Shown here in pieces: positions 1 through 10,978 of a stretch of DNA of 64,000 bases. Numbering within the stretch: position 1 is the stretch's first letter; each line of letters opens with the position of its first letter. The stretch lies in NCBI GenBank assembly GCA_003427395.1, contig BFEA01000321.1, positions 422,648-486,647 on the forward strand, written 5' to 3'. A program made the translations under genes and the position numbers. The notes beneath the pieces are model-generated. The model worked only from the letters and a program-made list of their open reading frames with translations, made no database searches and was not told where the DNA came from. Source of the stretch: Chara braunii. Lineage: Eukaryota; Streptophyta; Charophyceae; Charales; Characeae.

Positions 1-527
1 ATGACTGATTGTAAGTGGGTATATGTTGGGAACATGCTTGGTAGGTTGTGAACTTGTTGTTTTTGATGCTTATGCAGGCTCGACTAAGAGTTCCCAGACC
101 AGAGAAAAGTAAAGGGTTTTTGTATTCCCCAGGTTGCTTGAGAAGTTGAGAAGACGTCTCACTCAGGCCAGAAAACGAGATTAGGGTTTGGTATGCCTCA
201 CCCCTGATACTGCGGACAAGTGAGTGTCCACAGTGTTAACGCTTGATTGACAGTATCCCAGAGATCACCATCAAAAGTAAGAGACAAGGTTATTCACTGT
301 AAAAGATCAAAAAGAAATCAGATCTTAAGATGACAAGAGATCAAAGTTAATTGCAGATGAGAAAATTGAAGCGTAATCCTTCTTAAATTTTATTTGATGG
401 TCGACAGAGCGGCCTGGTTCACAAGGAACTTGCATCCCCGACCTCAAGGTATTCAAACACTTAAGTTAGGGACGCTATAAGGTGTGAAGTGGAATGCGAA
501 ACAAAGGGAAGAAAATGATTCAAAAAT

Positions 528-988
528 TCAAAGAAAAAACACCGCGCTTATACAGATGTAAATAGTAGTTATCAACTTCACTTGGAGTTGAGCGAGGAGA
601 GAGAGAATACAACAGAGAGTGCAATTGTTAAGCTGGGGCAAAGAGAAAACCACGCATGAGACAGAGGGTGATGGTGCAGGCACTAGTGCCTTGCTTACTA
701 CTGGGATAGTAGATTCTCTAGGGGAATATGGAGGGGAGGAAATACTAAGGGCGTCGTAGTGCGCCTCATACTTCTTCTGATAGTACATCATCCTTGTTGG
801 GGATGAAGTTCTTTCGAACCACCCGGGTAATGAGTGAAGTGGATAGGTTTTTGAGTCTCGTATTCATGTCTCGCTTCTTCCTCCTCCTCTGAGTTGAAGT
901 GCCTTCTGGCACGGGGAGTGGGTTCCTTAAGAGTCTTTCCTCCCCTATCGCCTCGCCCTCTCCCCTGCCCTCTACGTGCCTCAGACAT
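528..988 (-). pseudogene. Possible start of a gag-like reading frame, broken
   Basis: Minus-strand reading from the ATG at 988 gives a short Arg/Gly-rich N-terminus (MSEARRGQGRGRGDRGG) followed by a Glu run (EEEEEARHEYE), ending at a stop near 788. Another frame continues with a Ser/Pro-rich stretch to 528. RG-rich basic starts followed by charged residues occur at the head of many plant retrotransposon gag proteins, but no zinc knuckle or protease motif is visible. The family is not recognised. Coding is inferred only from the continuity of composition across one frame change. Confidence 0.22.
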
Positions 989-989
989 A

Positions 990-3539
990 ATATAAGAGAA
1001 GTTGATACTTAGCACTGCGTGAGGGAGCGAGTTGTGCTACTAAAACGATATGTAAGAAAATTTGCGGGGAATATGGAAGCTGCTATGCTATGTGAGGTAC
1101 AAAGTTGCTCCTAAAGGCTTGAGAAAATACGGCTCTGAAAATAACAGATAATCACAACACTGTAAGTGAGGTGTTGGGACACTAAATGAAAATGAAATTT
1201 ATTACAAAGTGCGTGTGAAACGCTAGTGCTGCAAAAGAGGAAATATGTGTTGTGTAATGTGTTCGAAGTCTGCATTACGGCAGCGGAGAAAAGACCACTA
1301 ACGCTGATCGATTATGTGCCCGTTTTTCTGAGTGACTGAGGAAATGAATGACAGTATAGCCGAAGCAACTTATTTTGTACTAATTGCATACGCATGTTTT
1401 GGCCCAACGGGGACATTGAGCATGGGGTTTGGTATCATGTCGGAGGGCCCAACATTCTGGTCCACCACAGTGTGTCAAATTTGCCACACCAGTGTGCCAT
1501 TCTAACCTGCAGTTGGGGTTAAATGTACTCAACCAACCTAAGGGAACCGCGGTCCTGTTCACTATGCTTGACGGTACAAGGCTTCACTACGGGTTATCAG
1601 ATTTATGAGCCTTGACCCTTCCGTGACCTATCCTAGTGAAACCCTACCGTTGAGTTTTTTTGTTGCGAAGGGTTTCGTTAATTCCCAACAAATTATTTAA
1701 AATAAGTAAAATAACTAAATAAATAAAAACAGGTCTTTTTGAGCTTCGATCGTACCGGGCTAGCTTTGGAAGGACACGTCGCTTGATTTGATTTGATTTT
1801 ACTTTATTTTTATTTTTTTTGCAGAAAGTTCGATTATTCTCGATAATAAATAAAAATAGTAATAAAAGAACGTCAATAAGAGCCTGAGTGACAACAGTGT
1901 GCACGTAGGTCAGGCCTGGATCTAGAGCAGAGGGTGTCCGCTGGGCCTATATTCGTGCTACCGGGCCTGGAAACCAGCTCCGACATCAAGAGTATCGGAC
2001 CTGGAATATGTGCCTACGATACACCGCTGGGCCTGGTTTACTTAGGCGGTACCTCCCCATTTTCCAGGGACATGTACGTGTGTACTCGGATGCCACATAT
2101 CGATGCGCACAGCTGTCAGCTGTCGACTCAGGGTATTGCCACTAGGTCGTTTCGAGATGGGCTAGGGTTTGACTTTCGAGTTCAGTTCTCGACACGTGCG
2201 CAATGTAGATAAATAGAGAGATTTGTCGGGCGGCCAAGGACACACGTTGTTGTGCTACTTGTCGAGAGAGCGGGTTGGACTACCATTTGACCGTTACAAA
2301 GGGGATGAGGGTTTGTTTTTTTTGCCTAGTTCTGATCGGGGTCGCACGATAGACAGAGAGAGTAACTCGCCAAACAACCAAGGATACACGTTCGCAAGCC
2401 ACTTGTTCACTAAGCGACTGTCAGTTCACTGTTGGTTGTCCTAGGGTTTTGACTCAGAGAAACATGCACCATATTTAACATCTGCAACTTACCAGACAAC
2501 GGGTGATCAAAGTTTGGCATGTGCAAAATGAGGAACCGATGCGTATATAGAGAAGGGTAAACGACCATATATAGCACGTTCGAATACTTGGAAGAAGTAA
2601 GGGGCTGGTTAGTCATAGACACGGTCGCTCCGTGCTAAGGAGAGAGCCACCAGTCAGCCGCAGCGATCATGGAATGTGGGTAAATGATGAAAAGTAGTTG
2701 AGGGCACACGGAGACAGCGTTGTTAACCTCCGACTTTGTTAGAGGTTTTTTCTTAACAATGCGAGACTGATTGAAAATACGTTCGCTCCCTGTTGATCAC
2801 AAGCGATCTACTTATGTGAGATAAATTGGATTAGGATTGACTCCCATCTTGACTAGTAGGCATGGACAGTGACGTGAGAATCCGGGTTGAAGACAAAGGA
2901 CAAACTGGTTACTTGAGTTGTGTGCGTTGATCAACTAACCCACGAGGATCTGACGAGGACCTTGATAAGGCATGACAATGTTCCCCCTTTTGACGAGCGA
3001 GCAAAAAGGCTGGTATGTTGATGATCCTCCTTACACGTCGAAAAGTCGTCGTGGTCTCAAAGGGAGATCATACATTGTTGATGTTTTTTTAGGGGGGAGC
3101 GTTTTATATCGCTGCGTAGTACAATATGTGGAAATGATACACTCTATTGCAGTTCAACATTTACTGCATTTTATCTTTGTTGATTACTGCACTCAGCCTA
3201 TTGAAAGGCAGCTAAAAAGTACCCCATTGCAGTCTAAAGCAATTTATTTATCCAATTATTTGTTTATTTTGTGTAATTCTCGTTGATCAAGCACTACTGG
3301 ATATTGTGTTTGGCTTCTGTGAAGGCAGCAAGGAAAAGACCCTTAGTGAGTGTTTTTCTTTTAATTACTTCCTGTTGTTGTTGAAAACCTTTATTTACTG
3401 TTTTGCATCCCTATTGCAACTCAAGCTTTGAAGCAACTTATTTGATTGTTTTAAGAAGATGAATAATCTATATAAGTTTAGTGTTCTAACTCTTGGTTTG
3501 GGCACTAAGCGAAGGTTAATCTGACCCTACCACATCAGG
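990..3539. other. Intergenic, no gene recognised
   Basis: Both strands hold only short open frames without recognisable motifs. TAGGGTTT-like telo-box words occur near 183, 2163 and 2442, but no gene start follows them. I see no terminal repeats and no RNA gene. Confidence 0.5.
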
Positions 3540-5230
3540 ATTGATATATTGTTTACTTATTGGGCATTGCTTTGATCACTACCCAATCAATGGAAGGTCG
3601 GCGAGCGGGGGAAGCCCTAAGGAAAGACTCAACTCACCGTCGCTTGTTGGGCTTAGTATTGATTGGGATCATGAGTGATCAACCAATCACGGGACAACCA
3701 GCAAGTAGGAGGAACCCTCAAGGAAAGTTCAACTCACCGCCACTTAATAATTTAGTATTTTTGTAATTTCAGAATTAATTAATTTATAAAATCTCATGAT
3801 TGGGATCACGAGTGATCAACCAATCACAGGACAATCAGCAAGCGGGAGCAGCCCTGAGTGAAGGCTGAGCTCACCGCCGCTTGTTGGGCCAAGTAATTTG
3901 AGAACTTGTATTTACTAAGTAGTAAAATCCCCTGATTGGGATCATGACTGATCACTCAATCAAAGGGCAGCCCTAAGGGAAGGTTGTTCTCACCGTCGTT
4001 TGTTGGGCTTAGTATTTTGATAATTTCGACTGACTTATTAGTAAAATTTCATGATCTGGATCACTACTGATCAACCAATCACGGGACAACCAACAAGTGG
4101 AAGCAACCCTAAAAGAAGGTTGAGTTCACTGCCGCTTGTTGGGCCAAGTCATTTAAGTATTTTGTAACTATGCAACTAATTAATTTATAAAATCTCATGA
4201 TTGGGATCACGAGTGATCAGTCAATCCCGGGACAGCCAGCAAGCGGGAGCAGCCCTAAGTGAAGGTTGGGTTCGCCACTGCTTGCTGGTCCAAGCAGTTT
4301 TAATATATTGTAATTTTGAAATTAATGAATTAGTAAAATTTCGTGATTGGAATCACGACTGATTACCCAATCACAAGACAATCGGCAAGCCAGAGCAGCC
4401 CTAAGTGAAGGTCGAGCTCGCCGCCGCTTGAAACAGTTTTAGTATTTTTACAATTTCAAATTTAACTTATTAATAAATTTCAGTGATTGGGATAACGACT
4501 GATCACCCAATCACGAGACAGTCAGCAAGTGGGACCAACCCTAAATGACGGCTGCAGTGTGTCGTTGTCAGTAGAGTCTAATTATTATGAATTAATTATT
4601 ATTCTGGTGATTAGCCTCTAATTGGTTGATCACCAGTTCATGTCCCAGCGGCATATTAGCCCTAAGTGAAGGTTGCACAGTGCCACTACCCGTGAAATGT
4701 AATCTTTTAGATAATTATTATTATTATGATCAGCCTCTAAATGGTTGATCACCATTCAAAGTGTCAGCGACACTTCAACCCTAAGTGAAGTTTGCAGTGT
4801 ACCGCTGCCAGAGAAAGTTTAATTATACTGAATTAATTATTATCCTTGTGACAAGCCTCTAATTGGTTGATCATCAGTCAGTGTGTTAGCGACACACCAA
4901 CCCTAAGTGAAGGTTGGAGTGTACCGCTGTCATCATAATTTAATTTTTCTAAATGAATTATTATGCTTAATATCAGCCCTCAATTGGTTGATCATAGGTT
5001 CATGTGCTTGCAACACATTACCCTTACATGAGGGATCCGTTACGTCGCTGAATTATTTACTATTCTTGGATCAACCTCTAATTGGCTGATCACATCTCCG
5101 TATGGCTGCGCCACGCTGACCCTCAGTGAAGATTGTACTGTGCCCCTGCTCAAGAATTGATTTGCAATACTTTTTATCAGTCTCTCGTTGGTTGATCACC
5201 GAGCTACATTGAAACGGCATAGCCGTGATA
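3540..5230. repeat. Array 1: about 13 tandem units, each with two hairpins
   Basis: Units of about 100-145 bp. Hairpin A: in the first half it is GATTGGG-ATCAC/GTGAT-CCAATC (for example 3798-3825); in the second half GTGATCA-CC/GG-TTGATCAC (for example 4603-4640). Hairpin B has a 9-nt loop CTAAGTGAA. Inner stems: CAGCC/GGCTG (3849-3867), CAACC/GGTTG (4104-4122), CCAACC/GGTTGG (4897-4917). Outer stems: CCAACAAG/CTTGTTGG (4090-4142) and CCAGCAAGC/GCTTGCTGG (4236-4288). In the second half the outer stem becomes AGCG-ACAC/GTGT-CGCT (4888-4928). Several units carry G opposite T where others have A-T or G-C. There is no open reading frame through the array. Structure was read by eye. Confidence 0.85.
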
Positions 5231-6359
5231 ATCAACCAATTTATTTACAGGCAGGCAACGAGCGTAGCACTCTCGATGAAAACTCGGTCAGGTTGCCAAC
5301 CTAATTATTTTATTTAATTATCCGATCAATTAGTTCTCTCCTACGCGAGTGATTATCCACAAATTGTCATCGAGGAGCGATTTGATTCACCTTGTTAAGG
5401 CTGAGCCACGAGCACGCTGTCGGTGCGAATACCCTAACAAGGGTATCCGCCCTGGTTTTTGCAAGTGACAGAAAATAGTTTGATCTAGAGTCTAAGTATA
5501 CCGCGCTAAGCGCGACTGCGTCAGTAATTGCTTTGACAGGGTGGTTGACCGCAATAGCGAGTGCGTGGGCGCGCAGGTTTAAGGCGCGCGTGATTCTTTT
5601 CTGTTATTTTATCATAAAGCCGACAGCGGACATCGGTCGTTGGTTAATAATATTATTAATATTTACTTTTATTTTTGATCAAGCAGGGTTTTGAGATATT
5701 TTCTGTTGATTGGTATGTCTGACCGAGGCGAGCGCGTGTGCGAGGGCGACGGCATCGACAGTGATGGATACAGCCAAATAGGGGTAGCCGCGGCACGGCC
5801 GGTGGGCCGGCGCGAGTTTTTTCTTTTCTTTTTCTTTTTTTTCGGCGGCCATGCTTACAGGCGCGGGCCGAGAAGTGGCCCAAGGCGGTTCCTTGGCCCT
5901 AAGAGTCAGGGACTACCTCTTTATTAGGAGGTATGTGCCTATTGGTGCCAGGCTTGGGCTTAGCCCTATAGGTTACGACATTGGACTGACACTGCGACGG
6001 TACGGGGATCGAGGCCGGCGGGCATCAGCGCGGGAGCAGCGGAGTGACGCGGAGGAAGCCGAGGGGTCGAGGGCCCGGTAGGGCTATCCCCCTCTGTTTG
6101 GCTCGCTGTCCCCAGGTAAATANTAGGTTTANTTTTATCTTATTTTTCCCTTGTCNGTTTCTCTTTATCGCATCCCGTTCGGGGACGTGAGACGGCGGCA
6201 GGGTCGCGTGGAGTGTGTTGTATTTGCGGGGTGCCTGAAGTGCAATTGCAAACTGGTTTTGAAACTACGCTGGAGCAGCGCCCGACGTTGTTTTATTTAA
6301 AGCGCGGTGTCGTGGGTGTAGCTGGCACCCAAGAGCCTAGCTCAGTGAGTACGCCCCTG
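5231..6359. other. Intergenic, no gene recognised
   Basis: No coding signal or transposon ends recognised; GC-rich from about 5500 onward. Three single unresolved bases lie near 6122-6158. A hairpin repeat at 5429-5446 is listed separately. Confidence 0.5.
5429..5446. repeat. Hairpin repeat, first of two copies
   Basis: ATACCCT and AGGGTAT are perfect arms around a 4-nt AACA loop. The same hairpin occurs at 23065-23082, and the roughly 25 bases after it are also similar (both contain TTTTTG followed by AAGT and ACA). The two sites are therefore copies of one dispersed repeat, not chance palindromes. Confidence 0.6.
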
Positions 6360-6645
6360 AACTGTTGAAGCGCAAACCAAGGCGAATCCGGTACGAATCC
6401 GGGCCGGGTACGTGTACGGGATGCCGAAGAAAAAAAAAGGGTGACACCCGTTGGGAGAGCTGCGGGGCATTGCCCCGGCTAGGTCCTCGGGGCATTCTGG
6501 TGGAGGCTCGCAGCGATACTGACGTGCAAATCATTCGTCGGACTTTGGGTATAGGGGCAAGAACTAATCGAACCGTCTAATACCTGGTTCCATCCGAAGG
6601 GCCCTCAGGCTGGCTGGCTGTCGGGCGGGCGCTGGCCGGTGCAAA
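6360..6645 (+). pseudogene. Decayed large-subunit (28S) rRNA fragment
   Basis: The core at 6493-6612 follows the eukaryotic LSU rRNA very closely: TGGTGGAGGCTCGCAGCGAT, then ACTGACGTGCAAATC, GGGTATAGGGGC, GACTAATCGAACC-like and CTGGTTCC-TCCGAAG, in rRNA order. Weaker similarity extends left to TTGAAGCGCAAACCAAGG (LSU TTGAAACACGGACCAAGG) and right through CCCTCAGG-TGGCTGG. Several substitutions and short deletions in normally invariant positions, and the lack of neighbouring rRNA, mark it as a pseudogene fragment. Confidence 0.85.
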
Positions 6646-6744
6646 GTCCTTCGGGACATCCGTTAAAATTGGAACGATACAGAGAACATTAGCATGGCCC
6701 CTGCGCAAGGCTGGCGCCCATAAGTCCCAGAACGAAGGCCAGGT
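6646..6744 (+). pseudogene. U6 snRNA copy, decayed 3' half
   Basis: It begins GTCCTTCGGGACATCC, followed by TTGGAACGATACAGAGA. The ACAGAGA box (6679-6685) and ATTAGCATGGCCCCTGCGCAAGG are present. The 3' part (ISL and tail) is recognisable but substituted, ending near GGCCAGGT instead of GGTCCAAATTT. The 5' stem-loop is one base pair shorter than the usual plant U6, as in the copy at 50289. No TATA box or plant upstream element lies before it; the LSU fragment abuts it directly. It is most likely a retrocopy or part of a chimeric insert. Confidence 0.85.
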
Positions 6745-6823
6745 GCGTGCACTAAGACAAGGCTGCACTGTGGTCGGACAGATCATGAGAAGTCAGGGGG
6801 GGGGCGGCGCTGCCAAGGCTTGG

Positions 6824-6915
6824 GTCCCTCGGGACATCTGTTGAGGCTGGGATGATGCCGAGGGGATCGGCGCGGCTCTGCGCAAAAATGGCACGTATAG
6901 AGTGTGAGCAAAAAT
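6824..6915 (+). pseudogene. Second, strongly decayed U6 snRNA copy
   Basis: GTCCCTCGGGACATCTG aligns to the U6 5' stem-loop. The body then aligns base for base with many A-to-G and T-to-C differences: the ACAGAGA position reads GCCGAGG, and ATTAGCATGG reads ATCGGCGCGG. CTCTGCGCAA, GGCACGTATAG and a GTGAGCAAAAATT tail follow. It starts about 178 bp after the start of the preceding copy. It is non-functional because the ACAGAGA box is lost. Confidence 0.7.
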
Positions 6916-7130
6916 TCCTCCCCGACATTCTTTTCCTTTTTTTATTGCTCGACTTCATTGGTTTGCCCGCAGGTATGCTCCGCGGGCTGATGCGCTATCC
7001 TAATTACCGACTGAAAGGAGTGACGAAGAAGGGCGGGGGATGGACCTAGACGCAAATTTGCGCCAAGTACATGTGCAATGAAAAGGGGATCGGGCATGGC
7101 GGAGCAACGAAGGAGCGAGGGGGAGGAAGA

Positions 7131-7590
7131 GTTTGTTCTCCCGTTCCTTCGCGGAACTAGGTAGGAGAAGACTTGGAGTTGGGGGTTTGGTATCGGGCGA
7201 GTGTAGTGGTGGAGCTAGATCTGGCAAGGAATTAGTGGAATGGGAGATAGGACAGAAAATGAGTGCGCGGGCTATGGCGAGGAGTGAAAAGAAAAAGGAG
7301 GAAAGACGAGTATCTCGCTCGCTTCTGAGTGAAAACGAGCGAGGGAGAATTCGATTCGGGGGTTTTAGAGTAGGGCGAATACGTTAGTGATGTCAGTTTT
7401 AGCGATAGATTGGTAGAATGTGAGGAGAAGGAAAGGTTGATGCGCGGGGTATGGAGAAGAGTGACAGGAGAGTGAGAAATGGTGAGGAAGTAAATCATAT
7501 TTCGCCCGTTTCTTAGTGAAAACGGGCGAACGAAGATTCAAATGCGGGGTTTGGAGGTATGGCGAGTCTGATGGTAGCATCAGATCTCGC
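7131..7590. repeat. Array 4: ~185-bp tandem units each headed by a hairpin
   Basis: Units start near 7134, 7314 and 7501. Two have an 8-bp perfect stem and a 14-nt loop: CTCGCTCG/CGAGCGAG (7314-7343) with loop CTTCTGAGTGAAAA, and TTCGCCCG/CGGGCGAA (7501-7530) with loop TTTCTTAGTGAAAA. Two stem positions differ and both stay paired. The first unit has a different fold: TTCTCC/GGAGAA around a GTTCC/GGAAC inner hairpin. Downstream sequence is shared (GGGGGTTTTAGAGTAGGGCGA-like, then GTGCGCGGGCTATGG-like). Confidence 0.7.
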
Positions 7591-9886
7591 ATTCGAGCAC
7601 TGGGTTGGACAGGCTTAGCGGTAGGGGATGCTCTGTGCAGAACGGGTCAGGCGCGGGGTGACAGCGACTGTGGAAATAACGATGAATCGTCCCAGTTTTT
7701 GGCGGACGGTTCACACTCAGTTTTTGCATTTTTTTTTTTTTCTGAACGAACATGACATTGAGATCGGTGCGAGGGTGTACGAGAGAGAGGGAAGTGGCAG
7801 AGGCCAGCTGCAGAGCTGGAGACTTACCTACTGGGCTGGTGCATTGCTTACCATACCGACGGAGGAAGCTACCCGCTAGCCATCTGAGTCCGTGCGTGTG
7901 ACTGAAGGGGTGGTGTATCCCTCCACGTTCCGGAGAGGGATTCCCTATCACCTCGCACGTTTCGGGAGTAGTGGAGCGGGGCCGTGGCCGTATACTTTGA
8001 TCCAGTTTTGGTGACGTGCAGCTCGCAGATTCATCTCCTGGCTCGTGCTTGTCTTTCCCCTCGTCGTGATTAACTTGTAATCAGGGCCGCTTCTGAGGAG
8101 TGTCGTTCGTGTCACAATAGCTTTGGCAATGGATAGGAATCGGGCGCGAAGTGGGACCAGGTGTCGATTGAAGGCCAAGGGGGAAAGGAGTCGTGATGGG
8201 AAGGCACTTACGGGTGACTTACCGGGTAACGAAGGAGACGCGGGGGAGATTGGCGCAGTTAGTTCTCCCATTAAAGCGGTAAGCTGGCATCTTCGGGCGC
8301 ACGCGCATGACCTTGCTTGACGTGATCTGGGTGCGCTTGGCCGTAGTATTGACCGGGGCCCTCGAGCTCAGGACTGGGCTTCAGGCAGTGGGGTGGTAGA
8401 TACGGGAGCAAGAGAAAGAGAGAGGGAGCGGATAGTCTGCAGCCAAAGGCGAGCGGGGGCATGCCGTTCACCGCCAAAGATAGTGGTGGGGCTGTCTGCG
8501 GGTGTGTCGCCCGAGGGGCCTCAACTGTTCGGAAGAAGTTCCGAGTCGTGACGGCCTAATCGTGAGCCACCCGTATCTTGGAGCATGCAGCAGAGTCGGG
8601 CTTAGCCCATGCAGTGCGGTTGCTGCTGTATCTCAGTTGCCAAATTGGGGGCTCATTGCGCACTGATGGACAGCAACGGCCAGACTTCCGTGATGTACCG
8701 TGGTATGAACTGCTACCTGGAGGACCTGTTGGCGGGGCTCAGATTGCAGTTGCCTACTGCGCACATTCTGTGGTTGTTGGTTGATAGTGTGTAAGCTACT
8801 GTTGTGTGCTGCTGCTGCGGGGTGGGCACAAACTGCTGCTGTTTCTACTGACCGCCGTTGCTGCGTGCTGTTGTTTGACCGTTGTGAACTATTTGGCTAC
8901 TGCTAGCATATGTTGCCGTAGCTGCTAGCCACCGCTGAAGACCACGGCTACTAAAGACTGCTGCTAGGAGGAGCCGCTACTATTACTGACTTGACTTCCG
9001 TTGGGTACTACTGCTGCGTCAGTGGACTGTGTGCGAACTATGGCTACTGTAGACTACTTCTATTTTTGTTGACCGCCGCTGTGTACAACTGCTATTATCG
9101 CTGGCTGCTACGAGCGGTGCACAGACGATCTGCTGCGGGCCACTGTGCACTGCTGCTGCGCACGGGCTGCTGTTGCGGGGTACTGCATATTGCTGCGAGC
9201 CATTAAGGGGTTGTTACCAGCTGCTGGGTGGCTGGGGTTAAAAATTGAGGAGGAGGTGTTGAGACGAGGAGGAGATCAGGCTGAACTAATAGGGGGGTTA
9301 GTGCTACGAATTGGGAAGTCGTCGGGAGGAGTTACTTCGGGAGTTTGACTTCGTTGACCAAGCTATCACTTGGCCGTCATTGCGAGGCCCTCAGGCGCGT
9401 CAAGGAATCAAGGCCCTCTCCTGTGAGTCTGAAAGCACCTCTCTTGGATCGGAGAGTCTAAAACTTTCTCCTTCTACCTTTCTTCCTCTAAGTCTAGTCT
9501 ATTGGTTCTGAGAGGAAGGCGGCAGGCGGGATTGCAACCCGTAGGTCCGCATCAAGACTTTGTGGGAAGTCCACCCACCGATTGCGAGAGCTCTGCCGGA
9601 ACCTGGGCGAGGTTCTGGAGGCAGGGAACCTTCAGGTAAATCATCTTCATCCGTACAGCCTACTACTACCTATGTTTGTCTATCTCCCTGCAGTATGATT
9701 GTTGTATGCATGCGTTTGTCCCTATGGTTTTTGCTTTCTCTTCAGGACCTAATCAGATTAACTCGAAAGAGTGTGTGAAAGTGAAGCCTAAGTTTCTACT
9801 TTGTTCTGATTGAAAGCAGACTAAGGATGAATTGGGGGAAGGTGGAAAGAAGGTAGACTGCATGCGTTTGACCGGGTCAACCAAAG
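7591..9886. other. Intergenic; CTG/CCG-rich low-complexity stretch
   Basis: No gene recognised. From about 8600 to 9220 the plus strand is dominated by CTGCTG, CTACTG and CCGCTG words without a fixed period; the resulting Cys/Tyr-rich open frames look compositional. The rest holds nothing I can name. Confidence 0.45.
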
Positions 9887-10688
9887 CCTGAGCATTGTTT
9901 CTACTGTGAATGACTCAGGTCTATGTTTATTTGGATGTTTTATGAGGAACCAGGCATTGTTTCTACTATGAATGGCCTGGTCGCTGTGTTTATTTGGATG
10001 TTTTCTGAAGGACCAGGCATTGTTTCTACTGTGAATGGCCTGGTCGCTTTGTTTATTTGGATGTTTTCTGAGGGACCGGGTATAGTTTCGACTGTGAATG
10101 GTCTGGTCGCTGTGTTTATTTGATTGTTTTCTGGGGAGCCAGGCATTGTTTCTACTGTGAATTGCCTGACTACCTTAGTTAACTCTGAGGTTTGTCTGAT
10201 TGAAAGAGTTTAAATTCTTGTTTTATTCTGACGGAGGATTTTTTGTCTAAGGCTAAGCATTGTTTCCATGATGAATGGTTTAGCCTGAAAACCACGCACA
10301 TAATTTAAACTAAGTATAAAGGAAAGTATTTTATGCATGTGAACTGGCAGCTGGGTATTGTTTCTACTGTGAATGGTCCAGCGTTAAGCCATATCATTAA
10401 GAAGAGAAAAATGAAAATACAAAGTATAAATGGAAATAGTTTGGGCAAGCTAAACATTGTTTCTACTGTGAATGGTTCAGTCCCCTGCCCATATTTGCTT
10501 TTTTTTTTGAAAACAAAGTCAGAGAAATACTAAATCTTTGGATATTAAACAGCTCAGGGCGGCTAGGCATTGTTTCCATGGCGAATGGCCTAGTCATCTG
10601 CCCAAAAGAAGAAAGAAGTAGTTGTGCAACCTGTTTGTGTATATTATAAGAACAAGTTGGGCATTGTTTCCATGGCGAATGGTCCAGC
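9887..10688. repeat. Array 2: ten hairpins with conserved loop and covarying stems
   Basis: Ten units at 9887, 9949, 10012, 10074, 10140, 10251, 10350, 10450, 10561 and 10656. Each reads stem5-CATT-GTTTCTACTGTG-AATG-N-stem3. CATT/AATG is an inner helix, and one unpaired base follows AATG. Outer stems: CCTGAG/CTCAGG, ACCAGG/CCTGGT (twice), GACCGG/CTGGTC (G-T), GGCTAA/TTAGCC, GCTGG/CCAGC, CTAAAC/GTTCAG (one mismatch), GGCTAGG/CCTAGTC (G-T), GTTGG/CCAGC (T-G). Three units (10251, 10561, 10656) carry a second loop type containing CCATG. The first units are about 63 bp apart; later spacing widens to about 100 bp. Confidence 0.9.
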
Positions 10689-10978
10689 TCTATGTCTTAT
10701 GTAAGATGGGTATAAGGATTCAAGAACTTGAAGATTCACGAACTATTTATATGGAATGAACTTGGGTGGTGAGAGTACTTACATTTGTGGGTTAGTTTGC
10801 ATGTGACTGGATGAGATGGCTAGTTTGTTTAAGTTTCATTACTATAGGTAGTTGCTATAGTTGCTCGCCACGTGCTAGAGCCATAGGAGTTGGTGTTGAT
10901 TCCTGCATTTTCTGTAATAACGTTTTTTTTACCTAGGTCAATTTCTGCATTTTCTGAGATATTTTCTTATTCTTGGCT

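Noticed and set aside
3540-5230. CRISPR array
   Set aside because: Repeats are diverged and of variable length, spacers are also conserved, no cas genes, and the genome is eukaryotic.
6483-6612. Third U6 copy suspected from GGTCCTCGGGGCATTC
   Set aside because: The following bases match LSU rRNA, not U6; reassigned as rRNA fragment.
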